Counted from the first letter of the stretch, positions 1 to 8,718 are shown. The stretch: DNA of 17,028 bases from Bacillota bacterium (GCA_023416895.1 JAEZGQ010000231.1:1-17028); one strand, 5' to 3'. Made by a program: numbers and translations. The notes: generated from the letters alone by a model not told the origin.

Positions 1-884
1 TGCGCCTCTGCAAGCACGATCGGAAACCCCTCAAACATCGACGGGAGCAAAAATACATCGAACGCCTGCAAAAGCGCGGAAACATCGCTTCGGAAGCCGA
101 GGAAGCGAACGTTTTCTTTTACACCGATTCTTGCAGCATAAGCACGAAGATCTTCCTCAAGCTCGCCCGTACCCGCAATCAAAAGCACGGCATTTTTGTG
201 TGTAGCATAGAATGCGGCGAACACGTCGATCAAAAACCTTTGGTTTTTGACGGGCACAAGCCGCCCCACATGCCCCACGGCGACGTTGTCATTTAGGCCA
301 AGGCTTTGGCGCGCTGCACGCCTTACGCCCTCGTCGAAACGAAAGGCCTCCGTATCCACGCCATTTGGCAGCACCACAAGCCGCTCGCCGATGCTGCCGT
401 AAAGCCATTCTCCGGCCTCTTTGGTAACGGCGATGCAAACGTCGCAAAGCGCGGCGAGCTTTTTTTGATTCAGCCTGTGAAGCACCATATGCGCCGACCG
501 CACAAGTCCACCCTTGCTTTCAAACGAAACGCTGTGGCTATGGCAGATGATGCGCGCGCTTGTATAGCGCTTGGCAAGATTTATGGCGCTCAAATCGCTC
601 GCCGAAGAAAGATGCAGCCAAACAGCATCATAAAGGTACCCGCGCTTTATAAAAAAGCGGCGCTTGTCGAGGTAGCTTTGTATGGGCTTTTTGCCGCGCC
701 GCGCGGCGTGGAACACACGCACGCCCATTTTTTTGAGTTCCGTCTCGTAGGCACAGCGCGGGCAGGCGGTCAAAACGTCAAAGCACATAAGCCTTTTGTC
801 AAAGTGCTGGAGCACGTTAAGCAAAAAGGTTTCGATGCCGCCGGCCTCCGGCGACATTCCAACGATGAGCACCCGTTTTTCCAT
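1..884 (-). CDS. Glycosyltransferase family 4 (GT-B fold), 3' end cut by window edge
   Basis: The minus-strand reading frame is open from an ATG at 882-884 to the window edge and gives 294 complete codons. The N-terminus (MEKRVLIVGMSPEAGGIETF) has the glycine-rich loop after a first beta strand that is typical of GT4 enzymes. Residues 202-219 hold the VGHVGRLVPVKNQ segment found at the start of the second Rossmann domain. IAGTGELEEDL (236-246) and the EX7E motif (MFEGFPIVLAEA, E285 and E293), which contacts the donor sugar nucleotide, follow. About 70-90 C-terminal residues are expected beyond the window. An AAAGGA sequence precedes the ATG, and the gene begins 11 bases after the preceding glycosyltransferase ends, so it belongs to the same operon. 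It would add one sugar from a nucleotide donor to the lipid-linked repeat unit on the cytoplasmic side. Donor and acceptor cannot be told from sequence. Confidence 0.92.
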   Translation of the reverse strand, partial: MEKRVLIVGMSPEAGGIETFLLNVLQHFDKRLMCFDVLTACPRCAYETELKKMGVRVFHAARRGKKPIQSYLDKRRFFIKRGYLYDAVWLHLSSASDLSAINLAKRYTSARIICHSHSVSFESKGGLVRSAHMVLHRLNQKKLAALCDVCIAVTKEAGEWLYGSIGERLVVLPNGVDTEAFRFDEGVRRAARQSLGLNDNVAVGHVGRLVPVKNQRFLIDVFAAFYATHKNAVLLIAGTGELEEDLRAYAARIGVKENVRFLGFRSDVSALLQAFDVFLLPSMFEGFPIVLAEA

Positions 885-895
885 GTCCCGTCCTT

Positions 896-1960
896 TCAGC
901 GGCTTTGCTTTGCCCGTGCAAACAAAAACGGGAGCCGCCTTTCCACCGTATGCACCGCGCGTCCTAAGGCCAAAAGCGCCGTTTCGTTTTTTGAGCGGAG
1001 CAACGCAGCCACGGTGCGTGCCGCTTTTCCTTGTGGATTTGCTAAGGGCACAAGCTCACGGTAAAGCTCGCTTTTCAAAAGCTCCCTCACAAAGTTTTTC
1101 CGTGCTGCACGGCTCATATGCGCGCGCTTATCGCAGTTTCGCTGTAATGCGGAAAGCACAAAGCGCACGTATACCGCTCCAAGCGTTTGCTTGACTTCCA
1201 AGTTGTACATGCCCCAGTTTTGATATTGCTCCTTCAATATCCGTACGCGTTCCATGTGAAGCGCGTAGTAATTTGGCGCAAATTTCGCCGTAAGGCTTTC
1301 ACCGCCGCGCTTTTTGTAGCGGTAGGGGGCCGTATCGAGGCAGTTAAGGCTAGTGGCCTCCATAAAGAAAGCCACGTTGAAGCGGATGTCTTCAATGAGA
1401 GGCACAACCTCGAAACGAAGCTTTCTTTGGTTGATGAAATCAAGTTCGTAAGCCTTGTTGCAGGCGTAACCGTACAGGGAAGCCGCCTCAATTTTGATGA
1501 TTTCCCTGCGAAGTTCGTCCCCGCAAAGCGTCATAGGAGGGTACTTTACCTCGTGTACGCTCTTCACGCTGCCATCTGCTGCGCAATACTCTTCTCGCAT
1601 ACCAAACATCACGGCCTGCGCAGGCTTATCGGCTAAGGAGCGGTGTATGCTTTCAAGCAGGGTTTCGCTGATTTCGTCGTCCGCGTCCACAAAGCACACA
1701 TAGTACCCTTGTGCCGCATCAAGCCCTGCGTTTCGCGCGCGGCTTAAGCCCCCGTTTTCAGCCTGATGGAGCGCCTTTACCCGCCCATCTTTTTTTTGAA
1801 GCACCTCGCAAAACGTTCCACATGCATCCGGGCTCGCGTCGTCCACAAGGATCAGCTCAAAATCCTTATAGGTCTGCCTTAAAACGCTCCCCGCCGCCTC
1901 TAAGAGATAGCGCTCCGCCTTGTAAACAGGCATAATCACGCTAAAAAACGGCCGCTCCAT
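896..1960 (-). CDS. Glycosyltransferase family 2
   Basis: The 354-residue protein has a canonical GT-A N-terminal domain. FFSVIMPVYKAERYL is at 5-19, the nucleotide-binding ILVDDASPD at 37-45, NGGLSRARNAGLD at 69-81 and the metal-binding DxD (FVDADDE, D92/D94) at 90-96. The C-terminal 200 residues are less conserved and basic, which is usual for enzymes acting on membrane-bound acceptors; no membrane span is obvious. The start ATG overlaps the last base of the preceding stop codon (TAATG), so translation is probably coupled. It resembles the neighbouring upstream GT2 in length and layout, and the pair looks like an old duplication. The expected role is sugar transfer onto the undecaprenyl-linked repeat unit. 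With glf in the same operon, one of the two GT2 proteins could use UDP-galactofuranose, but this is inference. Confidence 0.93.
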   Translation of the reverse strand: MERPFFSVIMPVYKAERYLLEAAGSVLRQTYKDFELILVDDASPDACGTFCEVLQKKDGRVKALHQAENGGLSRARNAGLDAAQGYYVCFVDADDEISETLLESIHRSLADKPAQAVMFGMREEYCAADGSVKSVHEVKYPPMTLCGDELRREIIKIEAASLYGYACNKAYELDFINQRKLRFEVVPLIEDIRFNVAFFMEATSLNCLDTAPYRYKKRGGESLTAKFAPNYYALHMERVRILKEQYQNWGMYNLEVKQTLGAVYVRFVLSALQRNCDKRAHMSRAARKNFVRELLKSELYRELVPLANPQGKAARTVAALLRSKNETALLALGRAVHTVERRLPFLFARAKQSR

Positions 1961-3021
1961 TATCGGTTCGCCTTAAGTGTCGCAAAAAGGCGCGTGTCGC
2001 CTGTTTTGACGCGCGTAATGACCTTGCTTTCCAAAAGCGCAAGTTTCGCGCTTCGCAAGCGGTACGGCACCAGCATGAGCTTCATCACGCATGAGCGCGG
2101 TTTTGCATATTTGAGCGCCGCGCTTAGGCGAGGCGAGCTTAGCATTTTACGCACGCGGGCGTATTTTTGGCCCGAATTGAGCTTGCAGTTGGGATTTGTA
2201 AGGTTTTCCACGCAGCCGATGAGCCGCTCCACATACCTTCGCGCCAAAAACTCGCGGCTTTTTGCATCGCGCACGTTCCAGTGCTTGTAAAGCGCCACAA
2301 GCCAGCCGTGCTCCTCCTCGCGCTTTTCATACATGTTTTCTACATACTTTGCCGTTTCGGATTCCGCCCGTGCGCGGATGAAATGATAGTAGCGGTTCTC
2401 TGATACTGCTACGCGCTCCACATCGCGAATGACCGAGAGATTAAACGGAAAATCATCCCACAGCGTTTTGGGGAAGCGCAGTTTCTTTTCGTCCAGATAG
2501 CTCTTTTTATAAAGCTTGTTCCACGGCGTATAAAGAAGGTTTTTGTCAAACAACAAGTAGGCGCTTTGCCGAAAGGCCTCCTTGGTTTCAAACAGCGCGT
2601 TGGGCACGGAGATTGCCTGGGAAATGAATTCCGTTTCGCCCACATAGGTGTCGATATAGTAACCTGTGATAACGAGCTCAGCATTGGTGCCTTGCGCGAG
2701 GGCAAACATGTCCTCAAGCATTTGAGGCTCCGCCCAATCGTCGCTGTCCATAAAATAAAGGTATTTGCCGCGCGCCACGTCCATGGCGGCGTTTCTTGCG
2801 CTTGGCGCGCCGCCGTTTTCTTTGTGAATCACGCGCACGCGCGCGTCGCTTTGCCCGTACTCGTCGCAGATGGCACCGGAACCGTCGGGGCTTCCGTCGT
2901 CCACAAGGAAAAGTTCAAACTCCTGGAAGGTCTGCGCAAGTATGCTATCAACCGCCCGCCGAAGCTGTGCCTCCACCTTGTAAACGGGCATGATCACGCT
3001 GATTTTGGGGTTCTCGTTCAT
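1960..3021 (-). CDS. Glycosyltransferase family 2 (tandem paralogue)
   Basis: The 353-residue protein starts KISVIMPVYKVEAQLRRAVD. It carries LVDDGSPDGSG (39-49), KENGGAPSARNAAMD (67-81) and the DxD motif in FMDSDDW (90-96), so it is a GT-A family 2 enzyme. The first 100 residues align without gaps of note to those of the next gene, while the C-terminal halves differ, consistent with different acceptors. The ATG overlaps the glf stop codon as ATGA, so translation is probably coupled to the mutase. That tight link to glf makes it the better candidate for a galactofuranosyltransferase, but no motif proves this. The C-terminus is strongly basic (KLMLVPYRLRSAKLALLESK region), compatible with peripheral membrane contact. 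Confidence 0.93.
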   Translation of the reverse strand: MNENPKISVIMPVYKVEAQLRRAVDSILAQTFQEFELFLVDDGSPDGSGAICDEYGQSDARVRVIHKENGGAPSARNAAMDVARGKYLYFMDSDDWAEPQMLEDMFALAQGTNAELVITGYYIDTYVGETEFISQAISVPNALFETKEAFRQSAYLLFDKNLLYTPWNKLYKKSYLDEKKLRFPKTLWDDFPFNLSVIRDVERVAVSENRYYHFIRARAESETAKYVENMYEKREEEHGWLVALYKHWNVRDAKSREFLARRYVERLIGCVENLTNPNCKLNSGQKYARVRKMLSSPRLSAALKYAKPRSCVMKLMLVPYRLRSAKLALLESKVITRVKTGDTRLFATLKANR

Positions 3022-4121
3022 ACAAGCTCCTTTTTTGCAAGCTCCAAGGCCGCCGCAACGGTTTTGTCCATGTCGAGGTATTGGTACTGCGCGAGTCGTC
3101 CGCCGAAGAGCACGCGCTCCTCTTTTTTTGCAAGCGCCTCGTATTGTTCATATAGCCTTTTGTTCTCCTCGTCATTCACGGGGTAATAAGGCTCCGCCCC
3201 CTCCGCCCATTCGAGCGGGTATTCCTTGGTCACATAAGTCACGCCTTGCGTGCCAAACTCAAAATGCTTGTGCTCGATGCTTCTTGTGTAAGGCGTTTCA
3301 AAATCCGTATAGTTGACAACGGCAACGCCCTGACGGTTTTCCTCCTCGAAGCGCTCGGTTTCAAACCGGAGGCTCCGATAGGCGAGCTTGCCGAAGCGGT
3401 AATCGTAAAATGCATCGATCTGCCCCGTGTATACAACGCGTCCGCAAAGGCTCATGAGCGTTTCACGCTGGGTGTTGAAATCCGTATTCAAAAGAAGCGT
3501 GCAGCCTGAAAGAAGCTTTTTGATCACGGCGTTGTACCCTTCTACGGGAATGCCCTGATGGGGATCGGAAAAGTAGTTGTTGTCAAACGTATACCGCACG
3601 GGAAGCCGCCTTATGATGAATGCCGGAAGCTTATCACAGCTTCTTCCCCACTGCTTTTCGGTATAGCCCTTGACGAGTTTTTCATAAACATCCCGCCCTA
3701 CGAGCGAAATCGCCTGTTCCTCGAGGTTTTTCGGTTCGCCCGTCACTTCGCCGCGCTGGCTTTCGATTTTTGCTTTCGTCTCGGCGGGCGTTTTTACGCC
3801 CCACATGCGGTAAAACGTGTTCATGTTGAACGGCAGGTTATAAAGCTCGCCCTTATAGTTCGCGATGGGGCTGTTTACAAAATGGTTGAACGGCGAAAGC
3901 GCGTTCATATACTTCCACACAGCCTCGTCAGCGGTATGGAAGATGTGCGCACCGTAGGTATGCAGGCGTATCCCTTCCTTTTCCTCGCAGTAGAGGTTGC
4001 CGCCCGCCCGCGCACGCCGCTCCACCACAAGGCAGCTTTTTTGGCGTTTTCTTGCCTCGCAGGCAAACACCGCGCCGAAAAGCCCGCTTCCCACAACGAG
4101 ATAGTCATAGCGCATATGCAT
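3018..4121 (-). CDS. glf: UDP-galactopyranose mutase
   Basis: This flavoenzyme interconverts UDP-galactopyranose and UDP-galactofuranose, the donor for Galf residues in surface glycans. The 367-residue length is normal for the bacterial family. The N-terminal FAD-binding GSGLFG is at 11-16, followed by VVERR and the glycine pair of RAGGNLY (38-44). The characteristic YGAHIFHT (57-64) is present, as are GYTEKQWG (152-159), the RRLPVRYTFDNNYF region (171-184) and the C-terminal GGRLAQYQYLDMD (340-352). Arg residues expected to bind the UDP-sugar diphosphate are plausible at R171 and R280. The first ATG is preferred over the one two codons later because an AAGGAGG sequence lies 5 bases before it. 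The gene starts 12 bases after the sugar transferase stop and overlaps the next gene by 4 bases. Confidence 0.97.
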   Translation of the reverse strand: MHMRYDYLVVGSGLFGAVFACEARKRQKSCLVVERRARAGGNLYCEEKEGIRLHTYGAHIFHTADEAVWKYMNALSPFNHFVNSPIANYKGELYNLPFNMNTFYRMWGVKTPAETKAKIESQRGEVTGEPKNLEEQAISLVGRDVYEKLVKGYTEKQWGRSCDKLPAFIIRRLPVRYTFDNNYFSDPHQGIPVEGYNAVIKKLLSGCTLLLNTDFNTQRETLMSLCGRVVYTGQIDAFYDYRFGKLAYRSLRFETERFEEENRQGVAVVNYTDFETPYTRSIEHKHFEFGTQGVTYVTKEYPLEWAEGAEPYYPVNDEENKRLYEQYEALAKKEERVLFGGRLAQYQYLDMDKTVAAALELAKKELV

Positions 4122-4133
4122 TGTTTCCTCCTT

Positions 4134-5507
4134 TTACTTTTTCTTGGCGCCGTTTTTTTTTGCGCCGGCGGATTGCGCGTCCACGCCCTCGGTGCTCTCC
4201 CTTACAAACAGCACCTTGAGCGTTGAAAGTATCAGCTTCAAATCCAGGAGCAGCGAGCAATGCTCGATGTAGATGAGGTCCATCTTCACCTTATCCTCAA
4301 AGGTGGTGTTGTATTTTCCATAAATCTGCGCATAGCCGGTAAGCCCCGCCTTCACTTTGAGGCGATAGCGAAACTGCGGAAAGTCTTCGCAGATTTTTTC
4401 AAAAAGCTCCGGCCGCTCGGGTCTTGGCCCCACCACCGACATTTCACCCTTGAGCACATTGATGAGCTGAGGCAGCTCGTCGATGCGAAGCATGCGGATT
4501 ATGCGCCCCACGCGTGTCACGCGGGCGTCGTTTTTTTGCGCGAGCTGCGCTTGCCCGCTTTTTTCCGCATCCTCGCGCATGCTGCGAAACTTTATGATGG
4601 TAAATACCTCGCCGTTGAGCGTAAGGCGCTCCTGCTTATAAAACACCTTGCCTCCGTCTTCACATTTGATGGCGATTACCACGATAAGAAGAAGCGGGCT
4701 TAAAACGATCAGCCCAACGCCCGCAAGAATCAGGTCCACCGCGCGCTTCATAAGCCGCTGCTCTATGGTAAGCCCGCGGTTTTTTAAAAGAAGCATTGCG
4801 GAGTCGCCGATGAAGATATCGTGCGCCAGATGGATCATGATGTCCTGCATGGCGGGCATAAGGTAAAGCCGCTTGTCGTGTTCGAAACAATAATCTAGAA
4901 GCCGATGCCTGAGCGAATAGTCGATTTCCCCGAGGATGACCGATGAAAACCCGTCAATTTTTTCAGCGAGCGCCTCGTAACCGTCAGACTCAAACAGAAC
5001 AAGCGAAACAAGCTGGCGTTTTTTGGAACGGTTGAATTTTCTGATGAGTGCCGCGTCGTTTTTGTTGCTCCCGCAGATGAAAACGGCGTTGCGTACGGGA
5101 TAAAGCCTGAAATAAATGTCGTTTGCCAGCCAATAAAGAAGGCTGCACAAAAACACCTGCGCCACGGTCAAAAAAACGAGCGGCCAGCAATCAAGCATTT
5201 TTCTTGCGAGAAGGCTTAAAATACAATAGGTAATAAAATTGGTGACGCTTGCGGCAAGCACATAGGAAAACACGATTTCCTTTAAAAACAGCACGCCGAT
5301 TTTAAAACAGTTGTAAACGGACGCGAACAGCACAAAAAGAAACGCGTAAAGAAGAAAAAGGAGGATGTTGCCCCAAAAATAGAAAAGGGAAACCCTGTAA
5401 AAATCAAAGACGACCTGCCCAAAGGCCGTTACCGTGGCGAGCACGATCAAGGCCTTGTTGATAAAAACCGCGGTCTTTTTAAACTCTTTGGGCGAAGCTT
5501 TTTTCAT
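4134..5507 (-). CDS. Polyisoprenyl-phosphate sugar-1-phosphate transferase (initiating enzyme)
   Basis: The 457-residue membrane protein is of the WbaP/CpsE type. It transfers a sugar phosphate from a nucleotide sugar to undecaprenyl phosphate and so starts polysaccharide repeat-unit assembly. About four hydrophobic segments lie at 12-32, 41-66, 71-100 and 105-128. A nucleotide-fold-like cytoplasmic region spans 135-240. The catalytic sugar-transferase domain (250-457) contains the entry helix at 256-282, IIKFRSMREDAE (304-315), RIDELPQLINVLKGEMSVVG (341-360), the PRPE stretch and GLTGYAQIYGKYNTT (388-402). The ATG at 5505-5507 is chosen because AAAGGG lies 5 bases upstream. An in-frame TTG 12 codons earlier has no comparable site. 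It is the first gene of the leftward operon. The sugar specificity (Glc, Gal, or an N-acetyl sugar) cannot be read from the sequence. Confidence 0.94.
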   Translation of the reverse strand: MKKASPKEFKKTAVFINKALIVLATVTAFGQVVFDFYRVSLFYFWGNILLFLLYAFLFVLFASVYNCFKIGVLFLKEIVFSYVLAASVTNFITYCILSLLARKMLDCWPLVFLTVAQVFLCSLLYWLANDIYFRLYPVRNAVFICGSNKNDAALIRKFNRSKKRQLVSLVLFESDGYEALAEKIDGFSSVILGEIDYSLRHRLLDYCFEHDKRLYLMPAMQDIMIHLAHDIFIGDSAMLLLKNRGLTIEQRLMKRAVDLILAGVGLIVLSPLLLIVVIAIKCEDGGKVFYKQERLTLNGEVFTIIKFRSMREDAEKSGQAQLAQKNDARVTRVGRIIRMLRIDELPQLINVLKGEMSVVGPRPERPELFEKICEDFPQFRYRLKVKAGLTGYAQIYGKYNTTFEDKVKMDLIYIEHCSLLLDLKLILSTLKVLFVRESTEGVDAQSAGAKKNGAKKK

Positions 5508-5609
5508 AGCATCCCTTTGTTTGCGCGCCGTCTTCACGCTCAATGGCGCACAAAATCCACGCTTTAGTATTGGTTTTTGGGCTTACAGCATATGCGGGCG
5601 GAATTGCTT

Positions 5610-5627
5610 GCCTATTTTAAAACAGGC
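5610..5627. repeat. 18-bp near-perfect palindrome in the divergent polysaccharide/LCP intergenic region
   Basis: The core CCTATTTTAAAACAGG reads CCTGTTTTAAAATAGG on the other strand, so only one symmetric base pair differs; a G and a C extend it on each side. It lies about 100 bases before both the sugar transferase and the LCP start codons. It could bind a dimeric regulator controlling both directions, or it could simply be AT-rich promoter DNA. I did not find a convincing -35/-10 pair for either gene in 5508-5732. Confidence 0.4.
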
Positions 5628-5732
5628 TTTGATTCCCACGTTTTACGGCGGCAAACCTACACAAACTGAACGTAACGTATACGCATGTTTTCTTAAATGT
5701 AAAGAGAAGATCATGCGGGCTTGGAGATGGAA

Positions 5733-6782
5733 ATGGAACGAAACGAGCAACAAAAAAAACGACCCAAGAAACGCTCCGCCGCCGGCCGGATCGCGCTGGC
5801 GACCGCGCTTGTGTTTTTTGCGCTGTTTTTGGTTTTAGGAGGGTGGCTTTACAGCATCTACCAGGAGGGCAAAAGCAACCTCAACAACACCGTGCGCGAA
5901 ACACCCGAGCCGGACGAACCGGATATTTCCCCCTCGGAAATGGTGGAGGTTTCCCCCGACGACCTCGGAGCAGATGAAAGCCTGCCCTCCGATTGGAACA
6001 ACATCCTTCTTTTGGGCAGCGATTCGAGAAACGGCAAAAGCTATGGCCGTTCGGACGCAACCATCATTGCCTCTGTGAACACAAAAACCGGCGAAGTAAA
6101 GCTGACCTCTTTGATGCGCGACATCTGGCTCGAAATACCGCGCAAGGGCAAAGGAAAGCTCAACAGCGCCCTCGCCTACGGCGGCCCTACGCTTGCGATG
6201 AAAACCGTGAACGAAACGTTCGGTATGAACATTACTTCCTACATTTTTGTGGACTTTGTGGGGTTTCCTTACATCATCGACCAGATTGGCGGCATTGCGC
6301 TCGACATTGAAAAAAAAGAGGTTAGGTACCTCAACGAAACCATCGGCGACCTGAACAAGAAGAATTACCCCAAGGGAACGGATTTTTCGCTTTTGGAGGA
6401 ATACGGTGAAAACACAAAACTTACCGGCATACAGGCGCTTGCCTACGCGCGCATCCGCCACGCGGACAGTGACTTTGAGCGCACACAGCGGCAGCGAAAC
6501 GTGTTGATGGCCATCTTCAAAAAAGTGAAATCTCAAGGGGTTTCCTTGAACCTGGCGGGAAGTGCCGCAGCCATTTTGCCAAGCGTCGAAACCAACATGT
6601 CGCTTTCTGAGCTCTTAAAGATCAGCGGCAAGATTATCGCGAGCGATCTTGACACCTTAAAGGAGCTTCGTATTCCCATCGACGGCAGTTACAAAAGCGG
6701 CACCTACAACGGCACCTATTCCATCCGCCCGGATTTTGAGGAAAACACCGCAGCACTGCACGAGTTCATATACGGGGAATAA
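5733..6782 (+). CDS. LCP (LytR-CpsA-Psr) family cell-wall glycopolymer ligase
   Basis: The 349-residue type II membrane protein has a basic cytoplasmic N-terminus (MERNEQQKKRPKKRSAAGR), one membrane segment at about 19-41, an acidic Pro/Glu linker and then an extracellular LCP domain. In the domain I see WNNILLLGSDSR (88-99), GRSDATIIASV (105-115), LTSLMRDIWLEIP (124-136, R129/D130), KLNSALAYGGP and ALAYARIRHADSDFERTQRQ (235-254), whose Arg and Asp residues bind the lipid pyrophosphate. LCP enzymes move undecaprenyl-linked polymers (teichoic acids, capsule) onto peptidoglycan. The divergent polysaccharide operon is a likely source of substrate. The start is set at the third in-frame candidate because TTGGAG sits 6 bases before this ATG. 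An in-frame TTG at 5721 and ATG at 5727 lack such a site. Confidence 0.94.
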   Translation: MERNEQQKKRPKKRSAAGRIALATALVFFALFLVLGGWLYSIYQEGKSNLNNTVRETPEPDEPDISPSEMVEVSPDDLGADESLPSDWNNILLLGSDSRNGKSYGRSDATIIASVNTKTGEVKLTSLMRDIWLEIPRKGKGKLNSALAYGGPTLAMKTVNETFGMNITSYIFVDFVGFPYIIDQIGGIALDIEKKEVRYLNETIGDLNKKNYPKGTDFSLLEEYGENTKLTGIQALAYARIRHADSDFERTQRQRNVLMAIFKKVKSQGVSLNLAGSAAAILPSVETNMSLSELLKISGKIIASDLDTLKELRIPIDGSYKSGTYNGTYSIRPDFEENTAALHEFIYGE

Positions 6783-6796
6783 TGCAATGGGTTACT

Positions 6797-6828
6797 GAAA
6801 AGGCGGCGTATAACTCGCCGCCTTTTTC
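6797..6828 (+). terminator. Rho-independent terminator after the LCP gene
   Basis: A stem GAAAAGGCGGCG, loop TATAACT and CGCCGCC followed by TTTTT lies 14 bases after the LCP stop codon. It separates the LCP gene from the ABC operon. Confidence 0.9.
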
Positions 6829-6874
6829 ATGTATGCATTTCAAACCTTGTTTTTGCGCCTTATGTGCATCCGTA

Positions 6875-6903
6875 TTGCGAGGCATCCCCCTCTGTGACAT
6901 AAT
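6875..6903 (+). promoter_or_regulatory. Candidate SigA promoter of the ABC transporter operon
   Basis: TTGCGA (6875-6880) and CATAAT (6898-6903) are separated by exactly 17 bases, downstream of the LCP terminator and 30 bases before the ABC ATPase start. Transcription would begin near 6910. Confidence 0.6.
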
Positions 6904-6933
6904 AAAGTCAATCTAAATAGGGAAGGGAAATAT

Positions 6934-7848
6934 ATGGAAAAGGTCATCGAGGTAAGCGACCTCAAAAAAAGCTATGGGGCCGTGGAGGCCGTAAAGGGCC
7001 TTGACTTTTATGTGGAACGCGGAAAGCTTTTTGCGTTTCTGGGGCCGAATGGTGCGGGAAAATCCACCACCATCGACATTCTCTGCACCATTTTAAAGCC
7101 GGACGAAGGCGAAGTGAGCATTTGCGGCCATCAGCTCGGCAGCGCGGACGCGGCGATCCGCTCGTCCATCGGCGTGGTGTTTCAAAACAGCCTTTTGGAT
7201 CCTTTGCTCACCGTGAAAGAAAACATCCTTACGCGCGGCAGCTTTTACGGCAAATCAGGCGCAGCGCTCAAGGAGGCTGCACTTAGGGCCGCCAAGGCCG
7301 CCGACACCACCGAATATTGGAACCGCCCTTATGGCAAGCTTTCGGGCGGGCAGCGCCGCAGGGCGGACATTGCCCGCGCGCTCGTTAACGCGCCGGAGGT
7401 GCTTTTTTTGGATGAACCCACCACCGGCCTTGACCCGCAAACACGAAAAAACGTGTGGGAGCGCATACAGCGTCTTCAAAAGGAAGCCGGTATGACGGTG
7501 TTTTTGACCACGCATTACATGGAGGAAGCCGAGGAGGCGGACTATGTAATCGTTATCGATGACGGTCGCATTGCCGCGCGCGGCACGCCAACAGCGCTTC
7601 GCGCACAGTATGCAAGCGACCTTTTGAAGCTCTTCCCGCTCGACGAGGCAGCAACAACATCCGTGCTTCGTGAAGCGAACGCCGAATTTTCCCGCGTGGG
7701 CGACCGGCTTGTTGTAAAAATCCCCTCGACGATGGACGCGCTGCCGCTCCTTGAGCGCTTAAAGCCGTTTCTCATGGGATTCGAGGTGCTCAATGGAACC
7801 ATGGACGACGCGTTCATCGGCATTACGGGAAAGGAGATAAGGGAATGA
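6934..7848 (+). CDS. ABC transporter ATP-binding protein (ABC-2 / DrrA-like)
   Basis: The 304-residue ATPase has every motif of an active ABC domain: Walker A GPNGAGKST (37-45), Q-loop Gln84 (VVFQNSLLDP), signature LSGGQ (136-140), Walker B VLFLDEP (156-162), D-loop GLDP and the switch His194 (LTTHYMEEAEEAD). A tail of about 85 residues after the ATPase core matches the short C-terminal extension seen in DrrA-type exporters. The start ATG follows AAGGG at 6 bases. It overlaps the permease gene by ATGA, so the two form one exporter powered by this subunit at the inner face of the membrane. Members of this family export antibiotics, lipids or polysaccharides; the substrate here is unknown. Confidence 0.95.
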   Translation: MEKVIEVSDLKKSYGAVEAVKGLDFYVERGKLFAFLGPNGAGKSTTIDILCTILKPDEGEVSICGHQLGSADAAIRSSIGVVFQNSLLDPLLTVKENILTRGSFYGKSGAALKEAALRAAKAADTTEYWNRPYGKLSGGQRRRADIARALVNAPEVLFLDEPTTGLDPQTRKNVWERIQRLQKEAGMTVFLTTHYMEEAEEADYVIVIDDGRIAARGTPTALRAQYASDLLKLFPLDEAATTSVLREANAEFSRVGDRLVVKIPSTMDALPLLERLKPFLMGFEVLNGTMDDAFIGITGKEIRE

Positions 7849-8699
7849 AGCAACTTGTTTTGCGCAACCTTCGCGTATACTTCCGCGATAAGCTTTCGGT
7901 TTTCTTTTCACTGCTCTCGGTACTCGTCACTTTCCTTGTTTACCTTTTGTTTTTGGGTGACGTATGGTCGGGCGACCTGCCGGACGTACCCGGCGCGCGC
8001 AGCATGATGAGCGGCTGGATCATGGCGGGCCTCCTATCGATCGCCTCCGTAACCACAACGCTCGGCGCGGCCGGCATTATGGTGGACGACAGAACGACCA
8101 AGGTTCGCAAGGACTTTGAAGCCTCACCTTTGAGCCGCGCAAGCCTCGCGGGCGGCTACATCCTTTCCTCGTTTGCGATAGGCTCGCTGATGACGACTGT
8201 GGGTCTCATCCTCGCAGAGGCGTACATCGTGCTCAACGGCGGCGAGCTTTTGAGCCTGACGCAGCTTCTTAAAATGCTGGGGTTGGTTCTTCTTTCCGTG
8301 CTGAGCAATACCGCACTTTTGACGTTTATGGTCACGTTTTTCAAAACGAACTCCTCGTTCGGCACGGCGAGCACGCTCGTTGGCACGCTCATCGGCTTTT
8401 TGACGGGCATTTATATTCCCGTGGGCATGCTGCCCCAAGCGGTGCAAGGCATTGTAAAGCTTCTGCCCGTCTCCCACACCGCCGTCCTGATGCGCCAGAT
8501 CTTTATGGAAAAGCCGCTGCAAGAGGTGTTCTCAGGAGCGCCGCAAGAGCTTGTTTCGGAAACACTTCAAAGCCTTGGCGTGCGATTTTCCTTGAACGGC
8601 AGCGAGGTACCGCCCATCGTGAGCGTGTTTTTCATCGCGGGTGTGGGAATCGTATTTTTTGCCTTAAGCGCATGGCGCATGACAAAAAAAGAAAAATGA
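7845..8699 (+). CDS. ABC-2 type transporter permease
   Basis: The 284-residue protein has about six hydrophobic segments, near 17-37, 54-78, 104-130, 142-165, 175-198 and 258-277. This matches the usual six-helix ABC-2 membrane subunit. A short amphipathic N-terminus (KQLVLRNLRVYFRDK), a cytoplasmic DDRTTKVRKDFEASPLSR loop at 81-98 and the GIYIPVGMLPQAVQ turn before the last helices are typical of the family. Its ATG overlaps the ATPase stop (ATGA) and AAGGAG lies upstream, so the pair is translationally coupled. It forms the export path of the transporter encoded with the preceding gene. Substrate unknown. Confidence 0.92.
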   Translation: MKQLVLRNLRVYFRDKLSVFFSLLSVLVTFLVYLLFLGDVWSGDLPDVPGARSMMSGWIMAGLLSIASVTTTLGAAGIMVDDRTTKVRKDFEASPLSRASLAGGYILSSFAIGSLMTTVGLILAEAYIVLNGGELLSLTQLLKMLGLVLLSVLSNTALLTFMVTFFKTNSSFGTASTLVGTLIGFLTGIYIPVGMLPQAVQGIVKLLPVSHTAVLMRQIFMEKPLQEVFSGAPQELVSETLQSLGVRFSLNGSEVPPIVSVFFIAGVGIVFFALSAWRMTKKEK

Positions 8700-8718
8700 T
8701 TTTATGTTTTCCAAATTC

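Noticed and set aside
306..1064. Long plus-strand open frames across the polysaccharide genes (for example 306-1064, 2566-3186 and 3558-4226).
   Set aside because: They are antisense shadows of clearly recognisable glycosyltransferase and mutase genes and lack family motifs.
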